NCBI RefSeq assembly: GCF_963576615.1
Contig: NC_088716.1
Coordinates: 56,947,681-57,011,680, forward strand
Origin: Watersipora subatra
Lineage: Eukaryota > Bryozoa > Gymnolaemata > Cheilostomatida > Watersiporidae
Direction of reading: 5' to 3'
DNA: 64,000 bases
Shown: in pieces, positions 11,961 through 23,600 of the stretch
Layout: each line of letters opens with the position of its first letter
How positions within the stretch are numbered: position 1 is the first letter of the stretch
Translations under genes and position numbers: made by a program
Notes under the pieces: model-generated
What the model saw: the letters and a program-made list of their open reading frames with translations, nothing else
What the model was told of the DNA's origin: nothing
Databases searched by the model: none

Positions 11961-13082
11961 AAAGCTTTCTACAAGTTGGTGTTGTCGCTATTGAACTGGC
12001 TAAAACTAATTAGAAAACTAATATTTCATAGAAAATTGATCTAACATTGATAGGTATAAGTAATGTTCTCTAACAATAGACAGTTACTCGTAAACCGTTA
12101 TAGATTTTAAATTGATTCATTTGGCACACTGACAACTATGATACTATTTTATTTGTTACATTGTAGTAGTACACATTTAGTTTGTAAGCAACCAACTCGC
12201 TAAATGTTAAGTCTATTCAAATCTGCTGTAAGTTTTTTTCATTAAATTCGGTGTTCAAAGTAATGGCGTGGAAAATCTTCAGTTCTTTGTGTTGCAAAAC
12301 TTTAAAAAAGTGCAATGCTGAGCGCTTTGGGTTTTGCCGTAAATAGATTTTTTTGTGCTGATTAAATGGAATATGCCGTTAGCTGCATTATCATTCACCG
12401 TATCAAATAAAAGCTTGCGCTATCATTTTTAGCAATACAACTGTCATAAATAAAAAATGCATCAATAACTCTATGGGGTTAATAACAGCTTTGTTTAGGG
12501 CTAATTAATGTAACATTTTAACAAAGTTAGGTTAGTTTTTAATAATCATCTATTCATTAGATAACATAAGGATAGAACACTTGTGTGGTGTTACAGAAGG
12601 TTCATCATGGTCAACAATTGTTAACCAGATTTGAATCGTGTCAATTTGTCATGTGTGTTTAAGGAGAAATTATGTAATGCATAATTAATTCAAATCTGCA
12701 CACAACATCAGTGTTGAATCTACTTTGTTAACTTATTCTGTTTTGATTATGTTCAGTTTGTGCACTTTGCTTTGCTTGTCCGATCTAAATTGATAATTAC
12801 TGGTTCAGGTACTTGTGAAGGTGTAAGGAATACTGATATTTACCGGCAAAAGTTACCTTCTTATTCTATAAATCAAACAATTAAAATACACAACTTATAA
12901 AATTTTATACAACAGTATTAATGACAAATGGTTAAAATAGCCAATAAAAGTTACACTTTTACTCGAATGGTCATCCATGTTCGCTTTCTTCGTCCTGTAC
13001 GGTTATGGGTTTTGACGGTCAAACAAATGATATGACAGTTCATAGATATAGAGGCTCAGCTGATGATGTAAGAAGCTAGTTT

Positions 13083-13103
13083 ATGACCAACACTTCCGGT
13101 CCT
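13083..13103. promoter_or_regulatory. Candidate ETS site, possible SINHCAF promoter region
   Basis: ACTTCCGGT around 13088-13096 is the reverse complement of the ETS/GABP consensus ACCGGAAGT, common at housekeeping promoters. It lies upstream of the plus-strand SINHCAF gene, whose first coding exon has an acceptor and so needs an upstream untranslated exon. Weak evidence. Confidence 0.2.
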
Positions 13104-13559
13104 ACCGAAAAACCCGTATCAAATATAGGTACTCGCTGCTTTGCAGTTTTGTTTCGGCTTAGTCTAATCGTCTAGTCGTAATCTGATCATGTGACTCATA
13201 TGTCCTGCTAAACAGCACGAATATTTTCAGCAGCATTTTTCTACTATCACAGGTAACCAATAGGCTTGTCATGTTTATCAGAGGATGATATGAAAACCTT
13301 CAAGCTAACGTTAAAAAATTAAACGAATTTGTACGGTAAGTTTTGAGATATCAGTGCTCAAAGTGACAGCATTAAAATGATGATGAAATAGACGCGTGAA
13401 GACAATAAACATGGTTTTATTGAATGTGTAAAGTATACTTGTGAAAATATATTGACGAATGAGGTTGCATGAAAGTGTAAACAGATGCCATCATGTTCAA
13501 CTACGTCCCATTTGAGCCGTTTTGGAAAGGGATTCTGATCTACAGTGTTTTTGTGATGG

Positions 13560-13710
13560 CTGCGATGAACTGTTCGTGTTTGCGCTTTTAAGAGCTTGTA
13601 ATCACATTTTCGCATCTTTGTCACCCACAACACAGCAAAGTAAGACATGGTGAATCTTTTGGTACCAAATAACTGTAATGTGAATTTTGTTGCAAGTCAA
13701 CCTTAAACCA
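13560..13710 (-). repeat. Dispersed repeat shared with 8690-8850
   Basis: Read on the minus strand it contains TTCACATTACAGTTATTTGG, TTCACCATGTCTTACTTTGC and GTGATTACAAGCTCTTAAAA. The plus-strand copy at 8690-8850 carries near-identical strings in the same order. The open frame at 13358-13648 falls partly in this repeat and is not recognised as a gene. Confidence 0.7.
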
Positions 13711-13739
13711 ATTAGAATATATGTGCAGGTTGATTCAAG

Positions 13740-14955
13740 TTGAAAATTTGCAAGGCTTGCTACTGAATGCCTCTTATGTTTATGCTACTGGTAGTATCTA
13801 TGAAGTGCTGTTTATTTTAACTAAGCGCAAAATATGTCATGAGTTGATACTACCAATAGGTATAGAATAATAGTTCTATCATCTTAGAAAGGTAGAGGGC
13901 TGGAAGTATGTATCAAGTCTAAATAGTGTATGATGGCTTTGGGCAAGATAATATAAGTTTGCATATATCTCTGGTCTAGTAAAAGCCATGATAATCGCAC
14001 AGATCAAAAGAAAAATGTTCAAAAATTGAGTTCCAACATTCTAATAACAAGAATACCGCAGGGGCAGTGCATAAGTATATGTATATTAAGGGCCAAGTGC
14101 AAAAAGAGCCTGTCACATTTTTAAATAGTTTGAGCGACAAAAGGTAAACACAATTTAAAACATGGCTAAGTCAATTTTTGTGAAACTGCAATGTTTTCGA
14201 AAAACACTGATATTGATATCGCATGTTCGAAATTACTCAGTATGTTAAGAGACATTTTATGTTGTTAAAAACAGGTATGTTAAGTCAAGGTCATGTATGA
14301 GTCAAGGTTTGTCTGTACTCTGTTGTTTTTGGCTGTATTCTATTTTTGGCTCTATTCTGTTGTTTTTGTCTTTTGCAGCATCTAAATAAAACTTGAATAG
14401 GTATGTGTAAGGTGTATGTGCATGTAGTTTTTAAGAAGTATAGCATGGAAGCTTGGTTGGCATTTGAAAATGGAACAATTTTATTTCAAAATTGTGTAAG
14501 TCTGAATTCTAACTACAAAAATATGAGAAAGTTATATTGGGCAAAAGTCATTTGATTTAATATTTTTTAGCCCTGTGTATTAGAATCAAAGATATATTAG
14601 CCCTGTTACACAGTATGCTAATATCTGCTAAAGTGACAATCGCTTAAATACCTTTAAATCGCTTAAATACTAATGATTACATCAACTATAATTTCAATTT
14701 ATGATATTTACAGTTGATTTTAAAACCGCTTGTGTGTGTTTGTTACTTTGAGTGTAATTGTGCTAGTAACCTAAAACTCAAGTGTTATGACTGTGAAAAT
14801 GATACACAACTGGTTGTATTACTAATTCTTGAATGCCATAACACTTGTGTAGCTTTCTGCTGACTAACCCTTTGTCATCTTTGGTGCTTGTTTAAACTAG
14901 CTGCAGAAAGCTCCACTGGAAAAAGAGGGCAAAATATAGGCGACATTCACTCCGG
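13740..14955. other. No gene recognised
   Basis: Unique-looking AT-rich sequence with a short degenerate duplication of a GTTGTTTTTGGCT-type phrase near 14318-14372. No exon, RNA gene or transposon end was identified. Confidence 0.4.
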
Positions 14956-14959
14956 CCCG

Positions 14960-15115
14960 CCGTAAAAGGGCTAAATTTAGTTTCTCAACATTCTGACGAA
15001 CAATTTGAAAAATACACTGCCAGCCTCTATTTAAACATTACCTTCACTTGACCGCCACTATAGAGGACGAAGTTGAAAAATAGAGCGCCATGGCATTAAG
15101 TTAGAGGTTTTACAA
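14960..15115 (-). repeat. Interspersed repeat end, opposite orientation to 6803-6905
   Basis: On the minus strand it begins GTAAAACCTCTAACTTAATG and includes CTCTATTTTTCAAC and GTGGCGGTCAAGTGAAGG, following the pattern of the copy at 6803. Degenerate. Confidence 0.45.
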
Positions 15116-15547
15116 TATTCAATGCTTCATGACAAGCCTTTTCCTTCAGTACTAGATGAATGCCCGGAAATGCATAATGAAATAAACCCAATGAATTTTA
15201 GTAACTTAAGCTAGTCTAAATCTTTACTATAATAAGATCCATGTCTGTCCCTCTGAAGCCAGATTGGGCTTATAAGTGTGCTTATAATCGTTACGTGTCA
15301 TGATCTCTGACACAATCATGATCTTCAAGGGTGTTAATAGTAACCAGTAGTGTTTTCACCGGGCCTGTATAAGTATGTGCACAATTATTATATAGCATAA
15401 TAAGGACAGCATTGTAGATAGCTTGCCTGTCTGCAGAACTGATAGCTCCGAGGTCAATTCCAATGCGAGGTGGATTTTTGTTCCTAGATATTAATCGCTT
15501 TAGCAGGACACACGAACGACAGACAAACAAACACTGAGATTTATATA

Positions 15548-16510
15548 TGTACTAGCTGTACTGCCCGGATAATAAAAAAGTCTTTGGACAGAAAACTGAT
15601 CTGTATCTAACATATAACAACATTTGCCATTCTAACTTTCAAACTACATATCAAGAGAACTACATATCATATCATGTGTGTTGTGTAGTTGAAATAAACT
15701 AAGAGGAAAATAAAAACAACTGTAAAGGATTTCAAACTTTGTCAAACACCTGTAACTTTTAAACTTCTTATCATGAAGAAAATGTTTTGTGCAGGTCAAA
15801 TAAATTGGAAAAAATAAAACGACTATAAAAATGTTTAAATGTAAATGTTAAATAATTAGCAATTAATAGCCAAATTAAGTCTGTTTTTTCTACGATTACA
15901 ATAAAAGATGATTTGGTAATGATACAATTAGTACGAACTGAGAAAACAAAATAAAAATCCTGAATATGTTGAATTAATAATAACAATTCTTGCAGAGAAG
16001 TGTGTTTATAGAAAAGGTTACTGTTCCACCAAAAAGCTCTTCATCAAAACTCTTAATACAACGATACTGGTACCTCTCAATACTGGTGCAAATGTAAAAA
16101 TGAGATATTGTACTGTTTTTGTCTGACCGAACATAGAGAGAATGTCGAGGCTCTTCCTACGGAGATAATACAATTGTCCGCATGAAAAGAATTGACCTTG
16201 ACCGCGGTTATAGCAATTGAACCTTACGAAAAACCGAAAATAGAAATTCAAGAAAACACGAAAAAACGTCGTGTTTCATAGAATTTCAAATAATACGCCA
16301 TTTAGCGTGTGCATACGGTATATGATAGTTTCTTTGACCAATATGCCTTGCATAGCTCAGTGGTAGATAGCGCCGATTTAAAACTCGAGGTCGCAATATA
16401 CGTGATTTCGAATCCATCAAAATGCAGAGTTTTCATTTCCAAGATTGTAATATCTATAACTGGACATATCGAAGAACAGTAAGATGACAAACTTTGAGAA
16501 ATAAATATAG
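15548..16510 (+). mobile_element. Modular tRNA-related repeat, long form (copy 1)
   Basis: It begins ACTAGCTGTACTGCCCGG followed by ATAATAAAAAAG, passes a ~700-bp body (ACTGGTACCTCTCAATACTG near 16070) and then a tRNA-like part: box A TAGCTCAGTGGTAGA at 16353-16367 and box B GATTTCGAATCC at 16404-16415. It ends in a tail with TATAACTGGACATATCGAAG. The same order is found at 44925-45965 and inverted at 39540-40243. It is a SINE-like composite; the partner element is unknown. It is not a functional tRNA gene, because arms around the boxes do not pair. Confidence 0.7.
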
Positions 16511-16519
16511 ATACATAAG

Positions 16520-17650
16520 GATTAGGTGGCTTTTACAAACCTTCTGTGCATGTTATGTCACACTCATTCTGGTTTACTCCCGCTAGATCCTTTCTATTGG
16601 CAATCTTTACTAATAGTAGCCTTCTGTGAGCAACAAAGGTCGTTGATTTCTCATAAGGACTGCTTTTCCGTTTGTTCAACTCATATCAAGTATACAAGCT
16701 TAAGCATGGCTATTCACTAAAGGTCACGAGTTAAGCTCACCTACAGATTTCAGAGTTTAAACTTGGCATGCTGGGAAAATAATCTTATGTATTTTCAAGT
16801 TAAAATTACAGTTCGTGCGTAGATGCTGAGACTTGGCGATTTATATCATGAATTCATTGGTCTTTTTAGTGGGTTCACTAGTTTGCTAGCGGTTGGTATA
16901 CATCGAGCCTTTCTGATTTTTTTCATTTTACATAAACGTTCAAATTATTTACAAAAATTATAACCATTTATTATATTTCATGCTAGGTTACCTTGCTACA
17001 CCTAGCTTTACTAGATTATTCTGATTATAACTTTATACTGTTACCATAATATTAGCTGATCTAGTTTATTTTTCATGGTGTATTAGAGGCTTATTTTATA
17101 AATTATTCAGACTTCATGGGGAGGAATTCTCTCTTTTTTTCTTGCAGTTGGTTGTTTCGACGATGACTGTCTTATGGTTTAGGGGAGGAATTATCGATGT
17201 TTTATAGCATTACTTTAGGCTATTTTGTTTATCGCTTATTGTATTCTATAGAATTATCTTGTTGATCAACTCAATATACTACGTAGAACTATTTACTTAT
17301 TTGATAAAATACTACGTATTTAATCAATTCCTTATATTAGAGTTATCCTCCTAACCCCTCATAGTAAATCATAGAATTTTATCATTGATAGCTCATAGTA
17401 TTCCGTAGAATTATTTTATGGATAACATATGATGTTACATGAAGCCATCTTACTAATACCTTAAAGAATATCTAATGAGTTATCCTACTAACCATCCTAG
17501 TAATACATAGAGTTACTTCGCTGATAACTCTATGATAATTTGTTGATGTTTTATAGTGAGCTCATATACTGAGTCTTGCTAAATACACGTATAGTTAGTT
17601 TACTAATACGCATAATGTACAGAAGATTTCTCATGCACTTTCTTATTGCA
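16520..17650. other. AT-rich stretch before the first SINHCAF coding exon
   Basis: No coding sequence recognised. A polypyrimidine-AG (CTCTTTTTTTCTTGCAG, ending 17147) could be an acceptor of an untranslated SINHCAF exon but has no independent support. Confidence 0.3.
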
Positions 17651-17672
17651 GTTACACTGGTCCAACTTTAGT

Positions 17673-20600
17673 ATGTCAAATTACCACAAACCGCGCACCT
17701 TCAGAAGTCTTCTAGGCTGCTGTATCTGCAAGGCGAAGTCATCAACCTCACGGTTTACCGACAGCGATAAATATAAACTAAATTTCAGAAAGTGCTTCAG
17801 AGTGTATGACGGTTGGTACAGTTCTCCATTACTTTGAGTTTTAGTGTTTCAAAATTTTGTATATTAAAAACCTTTTGAATTATTTTGTACTACCTACATT
17901 TTTGTTTAGACCAGTGGATATTCTTCCCCTGTCAGATATGTTAACTTATTAAATCGAATAGCTGGACTTCTTCAAACATTATGGTAACGGTGCATCTTAG
18001 GTCGGTACCATGGGTGTACAATGCATGCGCAACGGACATACAAGGCACATGCAACACACAAATACTGTTGATACAACGCGCATACACTATCATCGCAACG
18101 CACATACAACGTTCAATAGAAAATAAATAGAATACTTTGTGTAATGTTTTAAACTTGTTTTATTAACAGACTATAAATAGAATATTGAATAATATAAAAT
18201 TATTACTACTATTATTATTTTTACACATTAATATTATTAATAATATTAATGTGTTAACAGTGTCACGTTGTGGCGCATGCGTTTTTAATTACTTGTGTCG
18301 GCATTGTATCCACAATGTTTTTGTGTTGCAAGTGCCTTGTACGTCCGTTGCGCATGCGTTGTATGCACGTTGTCCTGACGTAAGATGCACCGTTACCAAC
18401 ATTACTGATATGTTTCAATTATCAAGTGCAAATATCCATGGCGGGATAACTCGATTTGGTATTTACTCAAAGATGCACTCAACAATTGGATTGCTAATTG
18501 TTTTAATCTACTTTCAGTGAAATAAGATGCATATCTACACTTAGTAATTTCAGGTTTTCCTGTATAAATTTTTTTGTTGCGTTTATGACACCACACCGCA
18601 ATACCTTTTTATTTATATAGTAAAATATTTACACATATAACATGCTTTACACATAGTTTGTGTAAACATGGTTTGTGTAAATCATTTTTTTTATAAAAAT
18701 GATTATGAACTGCCCAAAAAAAGTATATCTATATATATTCCCAGACCGCACAGGAGACATCTGTAATGCTTGTGTCTTACTGATCAAAAGATGGAAAAAG
18801 CTCCCTCGTGGATCTAAGAAGAGCTGGAGTCACGTGAGTCGTTCTCTCTCTAATACTTATAATTATGTTAGTAATTGGTTTAGTGCCACAACCATGTGAA
18901 GCTTATGAGCTGCTGAACTCTATTAGGTGGTGGATGCTCGAGCGGTTCCTGGAACGAGTCACAAGAATGCCACAGCCCTGGTTCGGCAGCGAAGCAAGAC
19001 GCATGCAAACAAGGAAGATCCTGATCTGAAGATAAGGAAGATTATTAAATCAAGAGCAACGTCTGCTGCTAGCTTCAGCCAATCAAAGACCTCTTCTAGT
19101 AGTATGTTACACTAAGGCCCTATCTTTGTGTTTTGTGGGAACTTTTGATAACTAGTTTAGAATATAGGATTGGTTCTTAACTATCATACAATTCTATAAC
19201 CTAGTTTTTAGAATTGCAGATTTTATTTTACATTCTTACTCCAAACCCAAAACGAAATAAACTCGTTGGTCTGAGGTGAATGAAACTAGGGTAGATGACC
19301 ATAACAAGAGGATAACTCCAACATATGATCATATACATATGGAAGGGCAACTGTCAAGTAAAGTTACAATTACATTGATTATTAAAATTACAATTGAGTG
19401 GAGCTGGTTTAATTAATATCAAATACTTCAGTCAAACCGTACCAACCGATGTAAAAGATCCGGCATGATAATGGCATATTCAAGGGGTGTGAGCTGAATA
19501 TTGGGAAAACCACAATGAAGAATGCGAGTTGTTTCTATTTTCGGGTGAAATAATATATAAACTGTAACTATCTATTGTCAAGCGCTGTCAGGTAGTAAGA
19601 AGCTAAGACTTGTTAGTTTATACCAAGTTAAACTAACTATGCGATGATGTTGCAGGAGAGAGCCGTACAAGTCATCCAGGTGCTTGTGAGAGTCCTACAA
19701 TAACTGAAACATCTGAAGACGTGACGGATAACGACTCCCAGGCTGTCAGCTCTTTTTTAGATCTGGCCTATTGGAAACGGTAACACCGATCAGCGTTTTA
19801 GGATTGAATGTTACTTGCATGTTGTACCTGGAGAGAGACTAAATGTTACTTGAATGTTGTACCTGGAGAGAGACTAAATGTTACTTGCATGTTGTCCCTG
19901 GAGAGAGACTAAATGTTACTTGTATGTTGTACCCGGAGAGAGACTAAATGTTACCTGCATGTTGTACCTGGAGAGAGACTAAATGTTACTTGTATGTTGT
20001 ACCTGGAGAGACTAAATGTTACTTGCATGTTATACCTGGAGAGAGACTAAATGTTACTTGTATGTTGTCCCGGAGAGAGACTAAATGTTACTTGCATGTT
20101 GTACTTGGAGAGAGACTAAATGTTACCTGCATGTTGTACTTGAAGAAAGACTAAATGTTACTTGCATGTTGTCCCTGGAGAGAGACCAAATGTTACTTGC
20201 ATGTTGTACCTGGAGAGAGACTAAATGTTACTTGTATGTTGTACCCGGAGAGAGACTAAATGTTACCTGCATGTTGTACCTGGAGAGAGACTAAATGTTA
20301 CTTGTATGTTGTACCTGGAGAGACTAAATGTTACTTGCATGTTATACCTGGAGAGAGACTAAATGTTACTTGCATGTTGTCCCGGAGAGAGACTAAATGT
20401 TACTTGCATGTTGTACTTGGAGAGAGACTAAATGTTACCTGCATGTTGTACTTGGAGAAAGACTAAATTTTACTTGCATGTTGTCCCTGGAGAGAGACCA
20501 AATGTTACTTGCATGTTGTACCTGGAGAGAGGCTAAATGTTACTTGTATGTTGTACTCGGAGAGAGACTAAATGTTACCTGCATGTTGTACCTGGAGAGA

Positions 20601-23600
20601 GACTAAATGTTACTTGCATGTTGTACCTGGAAAGAGGCTAAATGTTACTTGTATGTTGTACTCGGAGAGAGACTAAATGTTACTTGCATGTTGTACTTGG
20701 AGAGAGACTAAATGTTACCTGCATGTTGTACCTGGAGAGAGACTGAATGTTACTTGCATGTTGTACCTGGAGAGACTAAATGTTACTTGCATGTTGTACC
20801 TGGAGAGAGACTAAATGTTACTTGCATGTTGTCCCTGGAGAGAGTCTAAATGTTACTTGCATGTTGTCCCTGGAGAGACTAAATGTTACTTGAATATTGT
20901 ACCTTTGGAGAGACTAAATGTTACTTGAATGTTGTACCTGGAGAGACCAAATGTTACTTGCATGTTGTACCTGGAGAGAGACTAAATGTTACCTGCATGT
21001 TGTACCTGGAGAGAGACTGAATGTTACTTGCATGTTGTACCTGGAGAGACTAAATGTTACTTGCATGTTGTACCTGGAGAGAGACTAAATGTTACTTGCA
21101 TGTTGTCCCTGGAGAGAGTCTAAATGTTACTTGTATGTTGTACTCGGAGAGAGACTAAATGTTACTTGCATGTTGTACTTGGAGAGAGACTAAATGTTAC
21201 CTGCATGTTGTACCTGGAGAGAGACTGAATGTTACTTGCATGTTGTTCCTGGAGAGAGACTAAATGTTACTTGTCTGTTGTACCCGGAGAGAGACTAAAT
21301 GTTACTTGTCTGTTGTACCCGGAGAGAGACTAAATGTTACTTGTATGTTGTACCTAGAGAGACTAAATGTTACTTGCATGTTGTACCTGGAGAGAGACTA
21401 AATGTTACTTGCATGTTGTCCCTGGAGAGAGACTAAATGTTACATGCATGTTGTACTTGGAGAGAGACTAAATGTTACCTGCATGTTGTACCTGGAGAGA
21501 GACTAAATGTTACTTGCATGTTGTACCTGGAGAGAGACTAAATGTTACTTGCATGTTGTACCTGGAGAGAGACTAAATGTTACTTTAGTACCTGTTGTAC
21601 CTGGAGAGAGACTAATTGTTACTTGCATGTTGTCCCTGGAGAGAGACTAAATTTTACTTGTATGTTGTACCCGGAGAGAGACTAACTGTTACTTGCATGT
21701 TGTACCTGGAGAGAGACTAAATGTTACTTGCATGTTGTCCCTAGAGAGAGTCTAAATGTTACTTGCATGTTGTCCCTGGAGAGACTAAATGTTACTTGAA
21801 TATTGTACCTTTGGAGAGACTAAATGTTACTTGAATGTTGTACCTGGAGAGACCCTAAATGTTACTTGCATGTTGTCCCTGGAGAGAGACTAAATGTTAC
21901 TTGTATGTTGTACCCGGAGAGAGACTAACTGTTACTTGCATGTTGTCCCTAGAGAGAGTCTGAATGTTACTTGAATGTTGTCCCTGGAGAGACTAAATGT
22001 TACTTGAATACTGTACCTTTGGAGAGACTAAATGTTACTTGAATGTTGTACCTGGAGAGACCCTAAATGTTACTTGCTTGTTGTACCCGGAGAGAGACTA
22101 AATACTTTTAAAAAACCTTTAGTCAGAACCCTATCGCATGTATATCTACTGTCCAACACCTTTTAAAATTGCTTAACTCAATCTAGTATTTCACTACTTG
22201 TGTGAACCTTCTCGTCTCTGTGTTATTATGCAATATTTATTTTGCATTGTATTTTATATTTATTCAAACGCCGCCACTCCTTCGAATGGCGCCACTCCTT
22301 CGAACGGCGCCACTTCTTCGAACACACCGTTTCATTCAAACCTCCTAAAACTATGTTTTAATTCTCTCGAAAAATTTAGAAATTGAACTTATATTAAGCG
22401 TTGTACATTTACACCTAAATAGATTTTACAAGTAATAAAGGTGTTCAGTGACTTATATTTTACCTCAACCTGCCAAAAGTCAGGACCTGCCAAAAGTCAG
22501 GACCTGCCAAAAGTCAGGACCTGCCAAAAGTCAGGACCTGCCAAAAGTCAGGACCTGCGTTTACCTACCGAAACATTATCCTCTTTACAGTTTGCCGAAC
22601 CGATCTAAATTCAGCAGTTACGGGTCTCAGAGAAAACAATCTAACAAGTTCAATGACTGCTTGTAACTTACCTAATGTCAAACAACCTTGGCCATTAAGT
22701 CAAGGGTGTTTGACCTTAGGTCAACATGTGCCTAAGCTTTTTAAAACCCTTTTGAACCCTTTCAAAGGTTAAGCTTGCTGTCACTTAATGTGTAGATCAC
22801 AGTCGACAAATACAGCTGCCTCAGCTCGGCTATACTCGATAAGTTAGTCTTCGATCTCTTCCATACATACACCTCAGCTTCCATTAACTTTTGACTACAT
22901 TCTATTTGAACAGCTTTCACCTTTACCTCACTACCATCAGCTGCCACTAAAGCATTCAATTACCTTTCTAATCTTTCGACTGTATTTTGTGGTTTGTCTC
23001 AAAACTTCAATCCCAGCATCAAACATGAACTCAGCATTCTTAATTACTCGCAAACCGTACACCATTTTACAGTCTAGTCATTTATCTTCACCATATTTGC
23101 TCGTGAATCTCACGTTTTTTATTTTTAGTGCTGTACTCACTGTTCTTACACCCTGTGCACTCAACAAATGCATTCTCAACCACTGCATAGTCGCTGCACC
23201 TCTCAATACTGTCCCTTCAATGTTCCTTACTGCGCTAATTCTTTCTTTCATCATTATAGTTGCCCCCCATTATTGTATTATTTTTCTATCCATACTATTG
23301 TATTATTGTTCTATCCATATTACTGTATTATTCTTTTATTCAAATTATTGTATTGTTCTTTTATCCATATTATTATCTCCTGCTCTATAGAACCACCTTT
23401 GATTCTTGTCAGTTGTCCCACTCATGTATCTATCAGTGCTGTTATTATTCGTTCTACAGAACTTTTCGCTGCTGCTTTCTCAACTACTGTATCTCTCATA
23501 ACCGCTGTAGTGGCTGCTGCCTTGCCTAACGCTACCATTTCCTTTGCTCTGACTGTGCCTATTCCAATTTTTTTTCATGGTTTTCACTATAATTCAAATT

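Noticed and set aside
16353-16418. tRNA gene (box A and box B spacing looks right)
   Set aside because: Acceptor and anticodon arms do not pair, and the same unit recurs in copy 5 as part of a longer repeat. It is a tRNA-derived SINE segment.
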